A DNA stretch of 64,000 nucleotides from Bacteroides neonati. Its GTDB lineage: Bacteria; Bacteroidota; Bacteroidia; Bacteroidales; Bacteroidaceae. Location: contig NZ_HG726020.1 in the NCBI RefSeq assembly GCF_000499785.1, positions 62,001 to 126,000 on the forward strand, read 5' to 3'. Positions within the stretch are counted from its first letter, which is position 1, and each line of letters opens with the position of its first letter. The notes under the pieces were generated by a model. That model searched no databases, was not told where the DNA came from, and was given only the letters and a program-made list of their open reading frames with translations. The translations under genes and the position numbers were made by a program. Shown piece after piece: positions 48,874-59,784 of the stretch.

Positions 48874-49779
48874 TCACTTCTTCATAAACTTATTGTACTT
48901 AATCATTTCCTTTCTTACAAAAGTTTGCTTCTCTGCTGTATTGTATGCAGGGTTATATTCTTCATCTATTAATCCTAATATTTCTGCGATGTCATACAGA
49001 AATGCGTATTGCTGACTTGTAAACCATCCTTGCTTTATCTCATAAAGCCCATTGCGCTTAAATTCTACTCCTAATGTATATAATAATGCTCCTAAATAAT
49101 GTTCATTCTTCCTTTTTTGTAAGGTCGTTTCTATTGCAAGTATTGTCTTAACCCCTCTCAAGGTAAACCCAATAGGCTGTATAAATTCACCTTTACTGTT
49201 CTTTGCATAATATGGAGTAACATTTTCTTCAAATAGATAACCAATGTAGAGACGGATATCAATATCGTCATCGTTCTCGAATCCTACAATTCTCTTATAA
49301 TTTTTACTAGCACTGTATTCAAAAAAGCAAGTTCTGGTATCTTTGTTATCAACTGGAGTTATTCTTTCTTCACTCCAAAGTAGTTCGGGGTAAAGGAACT
49401 TATAGAACTGTATCATTTCTTTAGGCGAGTATGCCGTTGCAAGTCTTTTATTGAGGGTATCAAACAATAGTTTTGTAGTTTCCCCATATGGGAAGTCTAA
49501 ATATGTTTTCCCATTGTATTTGATTTGAATTGAATCATTCTTTTGGATTCCATATAAGAGACGAACCAGATTAGCTAAATCGATAACCTCAGTACTCCGG
49601 TATCTTCTAACACGTTTGATAGTGGTAATTATAATTTCTAAAAGTATATCTTGTTGTCCTAATTCTTCCAGTTTAGTTGGTTCTTTATATTTTTGAGCTC
49701 GCTCTATTATTAGTGGCAATAGATTCTTTACCTGTGTAATATCATATCCATTTACTATATTGTTATCAGCAGTATTCAT
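48874..49779 (-). CDS. hypothetical accessory protein ending at TGA
   Basis: 301 aa, soluble, starting MNTADNNIVNGYDITQVKN. Its Trp residues (ELLWSEE, KQGWFTS) use TGG. It stops at TGA (48874-48876). Read as Trp, the frame would run another ~55 codons of unlikely hydrophobic sequence over a promoter into the next gene, so the TGA is most likely a stop. It lies downstream of the late-operon terminator. This makes it a candidate host-code cargo gene in a recoded prophage. Family not recognised. Confidence 0.65.
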   Translation of the reverse strand: MNTADNNIVNGYDITQVKNLLPLIIERAQKYKEPTKLEELGQQDILLEIIITTIKRVRRYRSTEVIDLANLVRLLYGIQKNDSIQIKYNGKTYLDFPYGETTKLLFDTLNKRLATAYSPKEMIQFYKFLYPELLWSEERITPVDNKDTRTCFFEYSASKNYKRIVGFENDDDIDIRLYIGYLFEENVTPYYAKNSKGEFIQPIGFTLRGVKTILAIETTLQKRKNEHYLGALLYTLGVEFKRNGLYEIKQGWFTSQQYAFLYDIAEILGLIDEEYNPAYNTAEKQTFVRKEMIKYNKFMKK

Positions 49780-49817
49780 TTTTCATATTTGTTATTAGTA
49801 ATACCACAAAGGAACAT

Positions 49818-49852
49818 AAAAGCCTGCAATCTCAAAAGGACTACAGGCTTTT
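49818..49852. terminator. terminator of the phage late operon
   Basis: Arms AAAAGCCTG/CAGGCTTTT (49818-49826 and 49844-49852), bidirectional A/T tails, directly after the holin-like gene and before the 301-aa accessory gene. Confidence 0.8.
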
Positions 49853-49856
49853 TTCT

Positions 49857-50051
49857 TTACTTATTTTTATAGTGGTAATCTACTCCAAAAAGCGCACCAG
49901 AAAAGGTTGACAGTTCACCGAAGGCAACCAATACCGAACTATTTATTATACCAGCAGGTGGAACGCAAAAGCCAGCTATGAGCAACCCTACACCTACCAG
50001 ACATAGAAAACAAGCTACTATTAATTGTATATTATTTTTCGTGTTATTCAT
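49857..50051 (-). CDS. holin-like small membrane protein
   Basis: 64 aa with two hydrophobic segments (IQLIVACFLCLVGVGLLIAG and SSVLVAFGELSTFSGALFG) separated by a short polar turn and ending in a basic tail (YHYKNK). Last gene of the late transcript, the position usual for lysis genes. No endolysin is seen beside it. Holin function is inferred from shape and place. Confidence 0.6.
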   Translation of the reverse strand: MNNTKNNIQLIVACFLCLVGVGLLIAGFCVPPAGIINSSVLVAFGELSTFSGALFGVDYHYKNK

Positions 50052-50064
50052 TTTGTTTATTATT

Positions 50065-51312
50065 TTATTTCATTGATTTAGATATTAGTTTCCTATTGCC
50101 AAATGTTCCGCCATCTATTAAATCAAAAGCACTGTAATTCAGCACACACCATTTTCCATTATAAACCAAATCATCTGCACCTGCATCATCACTTAAACTA
50201 TCGGGAATAAAAAGCAGTTCTAAATATGTATGACCGTGCAACTCTACCGTTTGGCATTGAATGATATTATCAATATCACCAGCATTATTTGAATACACAT
50301 CAAAACCACCAGCTATTAAACTTATGTTTCCGATAAATTTAGTCATATTGTATATCTTAAATTTATATGCTTTACCGAATTTCAGATTATTTGTGCTACG
50401 TGATAAAATAAGCATTGTACTAAAATCACCATCACTTGCATTTATAATAATATTGGGATTAGTTGCATCCATCACAAATAAATTATCTACTCCGTTTTCG
50501 TATGTTTTATATTCTTCTTGTATTTTCCCTCTTATATACAAATCATTCATTTCCATATCACCCTCTTTAGTAAATGAGATTTTACCATTTGCAAATTGCC
50601 CAGAACCATCTGCATTAAGTGACCAGTTGCCAGTAACACTTTTAATAGCTCCTGTTAAATGTACATTATCTGAATACAAACCATAGCCCGATATCTCTTC
50701 TGTAAATGTAGGGTCTGATATTCCATCCAAACACCCCAATCGGCTCTTTAAGCATCCAGCAAAGGACTTGCTTTTAATTCCATCGAGCACATCTATACAA
50801 GGAACTCCCGATTCATCAGCCTGCAAATAGATAGCTGCCTGTCTGGTCTTATCCGATACATTCCCAAACTGTACTACTTCATCTCCTATTTCTGGTAAGC
50901 TCTGACCATCAAATTCTATCTGCTTTACATAGAGACTGTCGCCTACCACTTTATCTACCTGTACTCAGTAAGATTTGATGGTACTACCTGTAAATCGTTG
51001 GCATCGGATAAAGTCTCCAGCCATAAAGCTCATATCATCTTCAATAGCCAATATATAAGAAGTACTGTCTGTAGATACTTTCTTAATCTTACCATTACCC
51101 TGTGTAATTGCCATTGCACCCTTTAAGGCTCTTATCTTACTGATTAGTAATTCAAATACGGTCATTGTATTTCTGATTACCAAATCATCTACTTCTAATT
51201 TATACTTGCCATCTTGCCAGTTTCATATCTTCCAACCATTACCCGTAAAACCGTTGGTAAAGGTTGGGCTGCCTACAAAACCATCAATAGAGGTACTTAA
51301 TAATTGTGCCAT
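50065..51312 (-). CDS. phage tail protein with two in-frame TGA (Trp) codons
   Basis: 415 aa if TGA is read as Trp. The start is MAQLLSTSIDGFVGSPTF. The first TGA (51223-51225) falls in NGWKI-W-NWQDGKYKLEVDD and the second (50965-50967) in IKSY-W-VQVDKVVGDS; both contexts suit Trp and reading continues without any other stop to TAA. Related Bacteroidales phage tail proteins share the LEVDDL..RNTMTVFELLI segment. In standard code it would be three pieces of 29, 85 and ~300 codons. Probably a baseplate or tail-fibre component. Confidence 0.85.
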
Positions 51313-51365
51313 ATTTGTTTAATTAAAGCAGGTATGAGCTTCCCCATACCTACTGTATTATTGAT

Positions 51366-54300
51366 TTATATCTTTGTTATCTCTATTAATACAATCGGAG
51401 ATAATCTATCTAATGCTCCTGCAAACGTCACATCGCTATATTGAGAGATTAATAAGAAACCGTCCTCATCCACTATTACATCATTAAATTCATACCAGTA
51501 CTGGTTGTTATTAATGACCTTTGATGAGTCTTCGACTGGAATTTGGATAAGCTGATTCTGTACTCTGATTATATTTGGGTATTTATATGCAGTATGTGTT
51601 TTAGCAGATAACAGAAGTCTCACCTTATAGTTTCCAGCAGGCATTTCGGTTAGATACTTAACTGCCTGTTGTGTCGAATCTGTTCTTATACCACCATATA
51701 ATTGAATCTCTTTTTTACCACTATTTACAATCAAGTTATTAGGATATACTCCATTTTCATCAATAAATGTAGGAGATTCCCAATATGCAGGGGTTATATT
51801 TACCTCTAATGAAATGCCATATTTAGCTCTGAATTTGTCTATAATCGTCTTATTATATTTATAATATTTACCAACCTCTTTACCTATTTGCATACCTTCT
51901 AAATCTAATATCTGCGGAACACCAGCTTCTGCATTTGATACTTTATTAACATAACCAACGCTATCCACTATTCCTGCTGTTGTTACATTTCCAAATAAAA
52001 CAACTCGGTGTTTCCCTGTGAAATTAACATTAACAACCTTTTCTACCACCTCATTCAAATTATTTCGTCCTTGAATTGTGATAATATGAATACCTTTAGC
52101 TAATGGTATATCAACAGAATCTACCATTCTACTCCAGACGGTAAATTCACCTTCATCAACCTTGTATCTGAACTCATTTATATTCTCATAATAAATTGCA
52201 CATTCGATGTGGTCATCATATTTGAACTGTGCATTTGGAGTTAGTTCAATTAAGGGGTCATTGACACCATCCACTCTAATAACTTTAACCGATACTTTCT
52301 CTGTATTAGAGTAGCCATATACATTTCTTAATCTAACAAACACATTCTGAACCACTTCAAATAAAGGTTTAATGTCAACCTCAAATGTATTACTCAAACA
52401 ACTAACATCTAGGGAATCATACCATTTATGTGTTCCAGATGGTATAGAATAAGACTGTACATTAGAGAAGGTTTCCGAATCTGAAACATCAAGAAAGTTA
52501 GCTTCACCAAATTCTTTATTAGCATTTACTGTTGTTAATGAAAGCTTTGCAACAGTAACGGTCTCTGGACAAGACACAGAAGAAATAACAGGCACTTCGT
52601 TAAATACTGGAAGCTGGGAACTATATGGAGTCTGTAGCTCTCCCAATAATCGGGTGAAGTACCAAGCATTATCCAGATTATCATTGGTTGGATTTTCCAA
52701 ATACTTTTGAACATACCTAGAAGCACGCTCGGTTGTATCCGTAGAATAACCAAAATTGATTAATCCCGTTTTCATATTCTTACTAAACGAAGTAACACCT
52801 TTACCTCTTGTTACAATAGCAGTTTCGGGTAAGTTACGAATAATTGCAGAATAAGTTTTATAAGATAGATAATCTGGAATAGTTATATTAATAATAAATT
52901 TACAACCAGTAGAAGTTATCAGCTTACTTATCTTCGCTACACGTTGGTAATACATATACTCAATGGCTTCATCTGCTGAGCAAAACCAAATAGTATCACT
53001 ACCATTAGCTCCTGCTATATCAAATATTTCTTCGAAGAAGCTCAAGTCTTTTCTTAAAAGAGCTGTATTTTCATCACTTATACTACCATTAGGTTCTATA
53101 TTATATCCTAATCCGTGAGTTAATTCAGTAGCCAGCGTTGGTTTTCCCAGCGAAGCAAGTTGGTGCTGCGTACGCCATAAGTTAGACCTAAACGGATGAT
53201 TTTCAGAATAAACATACGATGTATTTAATGTGTTTCGTATTTCTGACAGTGGAACATTCGACAAATTAGAGTCCCAACTAAAAGCGGTACGATGAGCAGG
53301 CAATCCATAGTGAGAAACAGAAGCAGGAAAGCGTTCCCCATAGGTAGTGCCTTTCTCGTTATTAGCAAGAGATTCTGGCGTATAAAATGCTGCACCTCCT
53401 CCAGACATTAATAATGTCTTAGGGTCTTTAATACAAGGTTGTGTATAATAAGGGTCTCCATCTGGATTAGCATAAGTAACAGAAGTATAACCAAATTTAC
53501 TATGCAGAACATTGCGGTCACGCTGTAAAGGATACGTATAATCGTTTTCATATTTCTGCTTAATAGGGTCAGAAGTAAGAAAGTTCATATTATGTAAGAT
53601 GAAGTGTCCACCATAATCTTTATGTTTTAATATATCCTCTCTTTGAACTTCAGTTGCATTACCCGACTCAAATGAAAGCCCTAATTCCGTTTCTACAACT
53701 CCAGCTGTATCAAAAACAAAAGGAATAAGCGTATCACATCCATCTGTATATCCCAATCGTCTCGGTGAACGTCTTTTGTCAGCCATTGACAATAAATTCA
53801 TTTCACCATCTGTACGCTCATAGCGTTTTATCTTTTTAGGAAGATATTCTCTATTACAATATCTAAATGCCATTCTCCATAAAGAAGTTAGGTTATCATC
53901 GTTTCTTAAACAGTAGGTGAACTTCTTATCATATTTATAATAAGGTATCTCCATTGACATAGTTTCTGCCTCTTCCTGTGTACATTGTACATCTACATCA
54001 AAGTTATATGTAATTAGTTCTGGCTCTTTATAGAATATAGGAGCAACAATATCTTCTTGATATGAATTATCTTCGTTTTTAAATTGCCAATTAATATATT
54101 TATAACCAAACTCGGCATAAAGCTCAATATCTACCACTCCATCTGCTGGAATAGGTGTCCAATCTACCGATTGAAGCGTGGACTCCGTACCATTTTCTTT
54201 AATGGTCTCGGTATATTTATAATGTGTGGGTGCTCCTTTTTTAGTTAGTTGCCATTTAGAGAATATAGAACTTACCGAATTATCCGTTTTGTCAATATTG

Positions 54301-55913
54301 GTACAACTCACTTCCATTGCAAAAGGAACGACTGTAACACCCATACTGGTAGTTAGATTATGTTTGGGTTCTTGCAATATCACATTAAATATACCAGACT
54401 GCACCAATGAACGAACCATTCCAGTATCTGAGACAGTAGCCATTGTTGGCTCGGAAACTGACCAGTGTAATGTATCTACATCTGCATCTACAGGAGTTGG
54501 TATATAGGATAATTGATAGTCATATCCTGCCACTATCTTGGCTGCTCCTTGAATTGTCAGGTTAGTAGCAGGTATAATAATACGTATAACATTATCATCC
54601 TTTTTGCCACCTTGTAAAGAGGACAACTGAATCGTGACATCTCCTTTCTTAATAGCTTTCACCAGTCCATTTTCAATGGTCGCCACATCAGTATTGGAAG
54701 AGTCCCATAAAACAGTACGATTGGTTGCGTTGGAAGGAGTTAATGCATATTGGAACTGGTGCGTTTCTCCCACATCCAATGAAATAATCTTATTGGTTAT
54801 GGCAAGGGAACGAACGGGAGTTAATGCAGTCAGTGAAATGGAATCGCTGATATGATTATCAGATGTAGCAGTGATAATTACTTCACCATCCTTCTTATAG
54901 GTAACCATCCCCAAGGGGGTAACGGTAGCAATATCGACATTGCTTGACTCGTAATGAAGTGTTTTATTTTTAGCATTGGCTGGTAAAACTTGGGCGATAA
55001 GCTGCAAGGGTTCATCGGAATTTAATTCGGTTTCCGTATTCATTATTTTCACTGATTTAACTGAGATGGAAACTCTTACCGAAGCCTCTGCTGTCGCACC
55101 ACCCCGAACAGCTTCGACTTTGATAATACAGTCACCGTTTCCCATAGGAGTAACCACACCAGAGCTATTGACCATAGCCACATTAATATCTGAAGAGAGC
55201 CATTTAAGTGTTTTGCTAGTAGCATTATCGGGAAGGAATGTCGCGATAATTCTTTCTTGTGCATCATCCAAGGTAAGTTGATAGCTGGACAGTAGAATAC
55301 TGTCAATTAAAATATCCTCATTGTTGCCACCACCAATAGTGAATAAAAGGTCTCCTATATACACCTTGGGAATTACCTTTTCACTCTCATCAGCGATAAA
55401 ATAAAAGACTTTGCGACTTTTCTGTGCCAATGAATCATATCTATCTTGCGGCAATATCTCAAACAAGAAATTACAATCACCCGTAGCATTAGATAATTCC
55501 ACCAAGCCAGTAGCAACCGCTCCTTCCGTCACCGTTCCTGTTTCTGTGATACTGCTACCGTCCGCCTCAGTAATGGCTGAACTGGTAGCCTGTTTTAGTT
55601 GCAAGACATTCAACGGCGTTTTGGCAATCAATCCTTTATTAAAAGTTATTGTACCCTCAGCCACATCATCAGACTCTTTACTGAGGAACTTATTAGGTAA
55701 ATCATCTATCTGTGTTTGCAGGACTTCCACCTCTGCATCTATTCGGGTGTTTATCTCTTCCACGTCTTTTTTATGCTGATACTCCAGATTCTCTAAAGCC
55801 ATATTAGCACCAGCATTAGAAGAACCACCACCCATAGAACCTGTATAGGTCAGATGGGTAGTGTTATATTTTCCTCTACCTTTTTTAGGTATGTCTCTTT
55901 CTTTAAATTGCAT
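51366..55913 (-). CDS. large tail protein with Ig-like domains, possible receptor-binding/enzyme module
   Basis: 1515 aa. A Gly-rich N-terminus and coiled coil (~40-75) are followed by about four bacterial Ig-like (Big_2) domains (~205-540; repeated ATV...G.V motifs such as NVDIATVTPLGMVT and NTDVATIENGLVKA). Residues ~640-1100 form a possible enzyme-like region with FTYCLRNDDNLTSLW and GGHFILHNMNF, vaguely like a polysaccharide deacetylase, and the C-terminus resembles a carbohydrate-binding or fibre domain. It has about 15 Trp codons, all TGG, and no TGA. Probably recognises the host surface. Stops at TAA, 2 nt before the next gene's upstream neighbour. Confidence 0.75.
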   Translation of the reverse strand: MQFKERDIPKKGRGKYNTTHLTYTGSMGGGSSNAGANMALENLEYQHKKDVEEINTRIDAEVEVLQTQIDDLPNKFLSKESDDVAEGTITFNKGLIAKTPLNVLQLKQATSSAITEADGSSITETGTVTEGAVATGLVELSNATGDCNFLFEILPQDRYDSLAQKSRKVFYFIADESEKVIPKVYIGDLLFTIGGGNNEDILIDSILLSSYQLTLDDAQERIIATFLPDNATSKTLKWLSSDINVAMVNSSGVVTPMGNGDCIIKVEAVRGGATAEASVRVSISVKSVKIMNTETELNSDEPLQLIAQVLPANAKNKTLHYESSNVDIATVTPLGMVTYKKDGEVIITATSDNHISDSISLTALTPVRSLAITNKIISLDVGETHQFQYALTPSNATNRTVLWDSSNTDVATIENGLVKAIKKGDVTIQLSSLQGGKKDDNVIRIIIPATNLTIQGAAKIVAGYDYQLSYIPTPVDADVDTLHWSVSEPTMATVSDTGMVRSLVQSGIFNVILQEPKHNLTTSMGVTVVPFAMEVSCTNIDKTDNSVSSIFSKWQLTKKGAPTHYKYTETIKENGTESTLQSVDWTPIPADGVVDIELYAEFGYKYINWQFKNEDNSYQEDIVAPIFYKEPELITYNFDVDVQCTQEEAETMSMEIPYYKYDKKFTYCLRNDDNLTSLWRMAFRYCNREYLPKKIKRYERTDGEMNLLSMADKRRSPRRLGYTDGCDTLIPFVFDTAGVVETELGLSFESGNATEVQREDILKHKDYGGHFILHNMNFLTSDPIKQKYENDYTYPLQRDRNVLHSKFGYTSVTYANPDGDPYYTQPCIKDPKTLLMSGGGAAFYTPESLANNEKGTTYGERFPASVSHYGLPAHRTAFSWDSNLSNVPLSEIRNTLNTSYVYSENHPFRSNLWRTQHQLASLGKPTLATELTHGLGYNIEPNGSISDENTALLRKDLSFFEEIFDIAGANGSDTIWFCSADEAIEYMYYQRVAKISKLITSTGCKFIINITIPDYLSYKTYSAIIRNLPETAIVTRGKGVTSFSKNMKTGLINFGYSTDTTERASRYVQKYLENPTNDNLDNAWYFTRLLGELQTPYSSQLPVFNEVPVISSVSCPETVTVAKLSLTTVNANKEFGEANFLDVSDSETFSNVQSYSIPSGTHKWYDSLDVSCLSNTFEVDIKPLFEVVQNVFVRLRNVYGYSNTEKVSVKVIRVDGVNDPLIELTPNAQFKYDDHIECAIYYENINEFRYKVDEGEFTVWSRMVDSVDIPLAKGIHIITIQGRNNLNEVVEKVVNVNFTGKHRVVLFGNVTTAGIVDSVGYVNKVSNAEAGVPQILDLEGMQIGKEVGKYYKYNKTIIDKFRAKYGISLEVNITPAYWESPTFIDENGVYPNNLIVNSGKKEIQLYGGIRTDSTQQAVKYLTEMPAGNYKVRLLLSAKTHTAYKYPNIIRVQNQLIQIPVEDSSKVINNNQYWYEFNDVIVDEDGFLLISQYSDVTFAGALDRLSPIVLIEITKI

Positions 55914-55914
55914 A

Positions 55915-57987
55915 TTACTTCTTCTCTATTAATTTAACCTCATTGGTCTGATTGGCATAGTCTATGCTCATTGTATCTATGATAAACTCTTTCTTTAAAT
56001 TATTTTCCTTTACCAAAGTATAAGGTTTCAAATCATCCTTCAAAGTCAACTCTAACATACTCGCTGGTGTACTATATTGGTTCACATATCTATAAACCAA
56101 TGCCTGTTCGGGCTTTAAATATAACTGGTCTAATCCTTTATTGTAAAGGTATCTCCAGTAAGTAGTATAGGCACTATTGGTGGTATCTCCAATACAGGAA
56201 TAGCTAAAGTCCTTGTTATCGTAACTACCTATTTTGGTCTGTATTTCGTCAAACTCACTGACAAATGCCTCATTAATCACATTGGTATAGAGGGTATCCG
56301 TATCATTCCACCGCTCTTTGGTGTTCACCTCTATCTTGATATCCCTTAGCCAAAGTGCATCCACCCGATAAGAGCCATCCACTATTTGAGGACTGTATAA
56401 TATAAATTCTGGTGTACCAGACAATCCATCACTGGCAGCAATAGGAATACCACAACCTGTAGCATTGATGCCCAGTTGCCAGCTAAGTGTATTCTTTATG
56501 TCCGTCCACTTACCGATATAGTGACTGGTATCCGAATCATCAAAGTAGATTTTAAAGGTAGTATCGTCAGTAGTCCACTTCGAACCGTTCCAACACTTAT
56601 TCCCAATCTTTAATTTAGCAGTGATACATAACTTGGCAGGGTCATAATTATCTTTCTTCCTACCGTCTAAAATGGGACATATCCGACCTTCAATATCCGT
56701 CCACATCCCCGAACCGCTAATGACCAGATAACAGTCTGCACCCAGAATCATTGGCTTTACCGCATCAGATTTTAGTTTCAATACAGGCATCGCTTTGTTA
56801 TGTTCATCCGAAGGATGTGCCCATAAATGCCTGCTGAAACAGATGTAGTTATTAAAAGACAGTGTACCCTGTGTACCTCTTCCATTTTCATAACTGGCTA
56901 TCTTTATGAAAGAAGCTCCTATGAAATTCTGTAGGGAAGAGTAATACAAACTCGTTGGATTCACCGTAGACCAACTACCATCTTTCCTATAGTAGGTATG
57001 TTCCCAATTCTTATCCCAATACGTACGGTAGACATAATGGGTATCACCGAAGGTTTGGGTATAGGAGTAGTAAGGAAGTACACTACTCATTGTATTGGTC
57101 AGATTCTCTTCGGCAAAGAGTTCTGGCAGGATGTTCTTAATCGTGTACTTATTATTGGTCACTGATATCTTATTATAGACATTACCCAATGATAAGCTGC
57201 TACCTGTATCCATATAATCACTGGCTGCAATGGTTTTGCCATTGGAACAGGTCTCTATGACTGGAGACTGAAAACCGTCTGCACTGGAATAGACCAAGTA
57301 CTCATTCATCCCCTTCTTTATGGCATCGTAATCTATAAAATAGACACTAGAGCCTACGGCTATCGCTGTCATTCCAAAAATTTGGCATACCTCTTGCAAA
57401 ACTTCTCGATACGTAAAAGTTTCATCCTCATCTTCTCCTATAAAGTTCTGTTCAGATATAATAAGTTTCTTATAGATGTCGGTACTGGTACTGCTCCAAT
57501 CCAACCGATTGGCATTAGTAAGGTATATCTTTTCATACGCATTGCATTTCTTGATACAGGCTATCAGAAGCTCTTCCAATGTGACAATACCCACCCTACC
57601 AGAAAGCGGCTCATATTTAAAATAGTCCAGCGTGGATAAAGCATCTATCGCTTCAAGTTCAAAGCTCTCATATTCCTCTTCATACGATTGGTTATAGATA
57701 TTGGGAGTCAAATATCCAATTCATTCAATCGCTCCCAATTCATTTAGCAAGGAAACTTTAGTACCTTGTGCAGTGGCATTGTAGATATCAAACAGGTAGT
57801 CATTGTGTACTACCGTAATAGTGGCTGAACTTAATTTCAGTGGTTTATATATTGTAGTATCTCCTTCATAACCGACTATAAAGGGAGATTCTCCCAATAG
57901 AATATCGGTAGTAGTGCCTTGTGTTTGTATCTGGACAGTGTATCTTTTTTTGTCATAAATGCTATTGAAGTATCCTCTGTAACTCAT
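55915..57987 (-). CDS. distal tail protein with one in-frame TGA (Trp) codon
   Basis: 690 aa when the TGA at 57721-57723 is read as Trp. The junction reads NELGAIE-W-IGYLTPNIYNQ, a continuous and plausible sequence. Without recoding it splits into an 88-aa piece and a 598-aa piece lacking an ATG (it would have to start at TTG). About 14 other Trp codons are TGG. Position after the tape measure gene suggests a distal-tail or tail-tip role. Confidence 0.85.
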
Positions 57988-57989
57988 TC

Positions 57990-59782
57990 TTATTTAATTT
58001 TAGCTGTTTTCGTATTGTAATTACTTAGTACGCCCTGTAACTCTTTTCCTTTTATCCGAAAGGTAACTTCTCCAGCCATTATAGCAGAATTGTTGCCTTC
58101 TGGCTTAATCAATTTCTTTAGTTTATTCAAGGGAGCTATTATTTCTGGATTGGAGCTCGCTCCGTTATATTCTCCCACATTGACCACTGAATTCCCATAT
58201 ACCACACCACCATCAGCCATTTTAGGGATACTGGCAATAGCAGCAGCCAATCCTACACCTGTGGCAGCCATTGCTATCACATTCATCGGGAATACCAGTT
58301 TACTTTGTTCGGCTATACCCAATGCTGCTTCGATACCAAATAAAGAAGCCAGTGCAGGTAGCATAGCAGCCACACCGCTAATGATATTGGCAGTATAGCC
58401 TAACCAGCCAGCAGTGGCTGAATCAGTTGCAGCAGAGAAAGCCCCCATTATAGTGGCTACCTGCGATAACGATTCCAGATAGTCATTATTGACTTTTACA
58501 TCCTTTTTGGTTAGTACAGGTTTTAACTTGATTCCCGATAAATCAGTTCCTCTGGTCTGGAGCACATTGGTAGGTTTTTCTTTGCTGCCATCCAATCGCT
58601 TTTTATCGACTCTGGCTTCAATTTCAATAAGTAGTTTCTGGTTTTGTAATTCTTGTAATGCTTTATAAATTCCAGCTCTGGTTTCATCGGTGACAGCATT
58701 GGAATAATCCGCTCTGGCTTTGGCAATCTCAGCATCCAATTTAGCCAAACTACCCTCTGCTGGTGCTACTTTGACAGATGTACTATTCGACTTGAAAGAG
58801 CCGTTAATTTTGGCATCCGTATTATTTAATTGTAATTCGGCATCACTGATAGAGCCTAACATCTGATTAGCCTTATTATTAAGCTCTTTAGCCTTCCCAA
58901 TGAAGGATTGCTCATCATCTGCCATCTCATAGAACAGTGACAGGAATTTACCTAACTGCCCTTGCTTGCTGGCTTTGAACGCTTCCAATTCCTTTTGCAA
59001 TGCTTTTGATTCCTTGGTAGCCATCAAATCACCCGTATATGGATTCACCTCTTTGGCATTGTCTATTTTAGTCTGGTAATCAGTGACCTTACCATCATAC
59101 GCCTGCTTCATCTCCAGCCCTTTAGACCGATTGGATTCTTTCATTGCCCAATCTAATGTTCCTCTGGACACATTGCCAGCCAGTCCTTGGTTAGCTAAAC
59201 CCGAATCCAATGTTTTATAAGCGGCTTCCTTTTGAGTAGCAGCCAATCCTTGCTGTAGTTGATTAATCTCTTGCTGTATCTTTCGGGCTTTCTCCAAAGC
59301 AGCATTTCTATCGGCATCAGATTTACTTTTATCTCTGGAGATATTCTCCTGTATCTTCTTTTGTAATAGCAAGGAACTTAATTCTGAATTACTAAAAAGT
59401 TCTTTTGTCGCCAATTCATCTAAGATAGTAGATAGTTCTCCAGCCTTGGAAACTACATTACTTAGATTGGTGAAGAAATTCGTAAAGTCTGCCTGCATTA
59501 CATTGGTAAAAAGGAATCTCAGCCAGCTTTCATCTGGTCTGTTATCTTCACAAAGGCATCTCCAGAGGTCTGCGTACTATTAATTGCTTTATTAAATGCT
59601 TCGCCAGCACTCATTGCAATACCTATTCCACCTGCAAACTTCATAGCCATACTGGTCATTGAACCAAGAGCATTGCCTGCGGTTCTACCTGCTTGCTGGA
59701 AACCTCTAATCTGTCCTGTGCTTCTTTGTATATTGTTATCGAATTGGCTACTGTTAAGTAGTAATCTGGTTACTAAATCCAT
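57990..59782 (-). CDS. tape measure protein with TGA (Trp) codon and a possible 1-nt frame break
   Basis: Starts MDLVTRLLLNSSQFDN, Gly/Ala-rich amphipathic N-terminus (FAGGIGIAMSAGEAF), then a long coiled coil and a hydrophobic C-terminal block (GVAAMLPALASLFGI). A TGA (59519-59521) in QMKAG-W-DSF reads as Trp. Five codons later the frame is lost at a run of five T; one more T would join it to FTNVMQADFTNFF. So the gene either has a real 1-nt deletion, a sequencing error in a homopolymer, or an unusual -1 shift. Joined length about 600 aa, implying a tail of roughly 90 nm by the usual ratio. Sets tail length. Confidence 0.75.
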
Positions 59783-59784
59783 CG

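Noticed and set aside
47740..49856. Suppressor tRNA-Trp(UCA) near the prophage end
   Set aside because: No cloverleaf with a UCA anticodon could be recognised by eye in the gaps; it may lie beyond the window.
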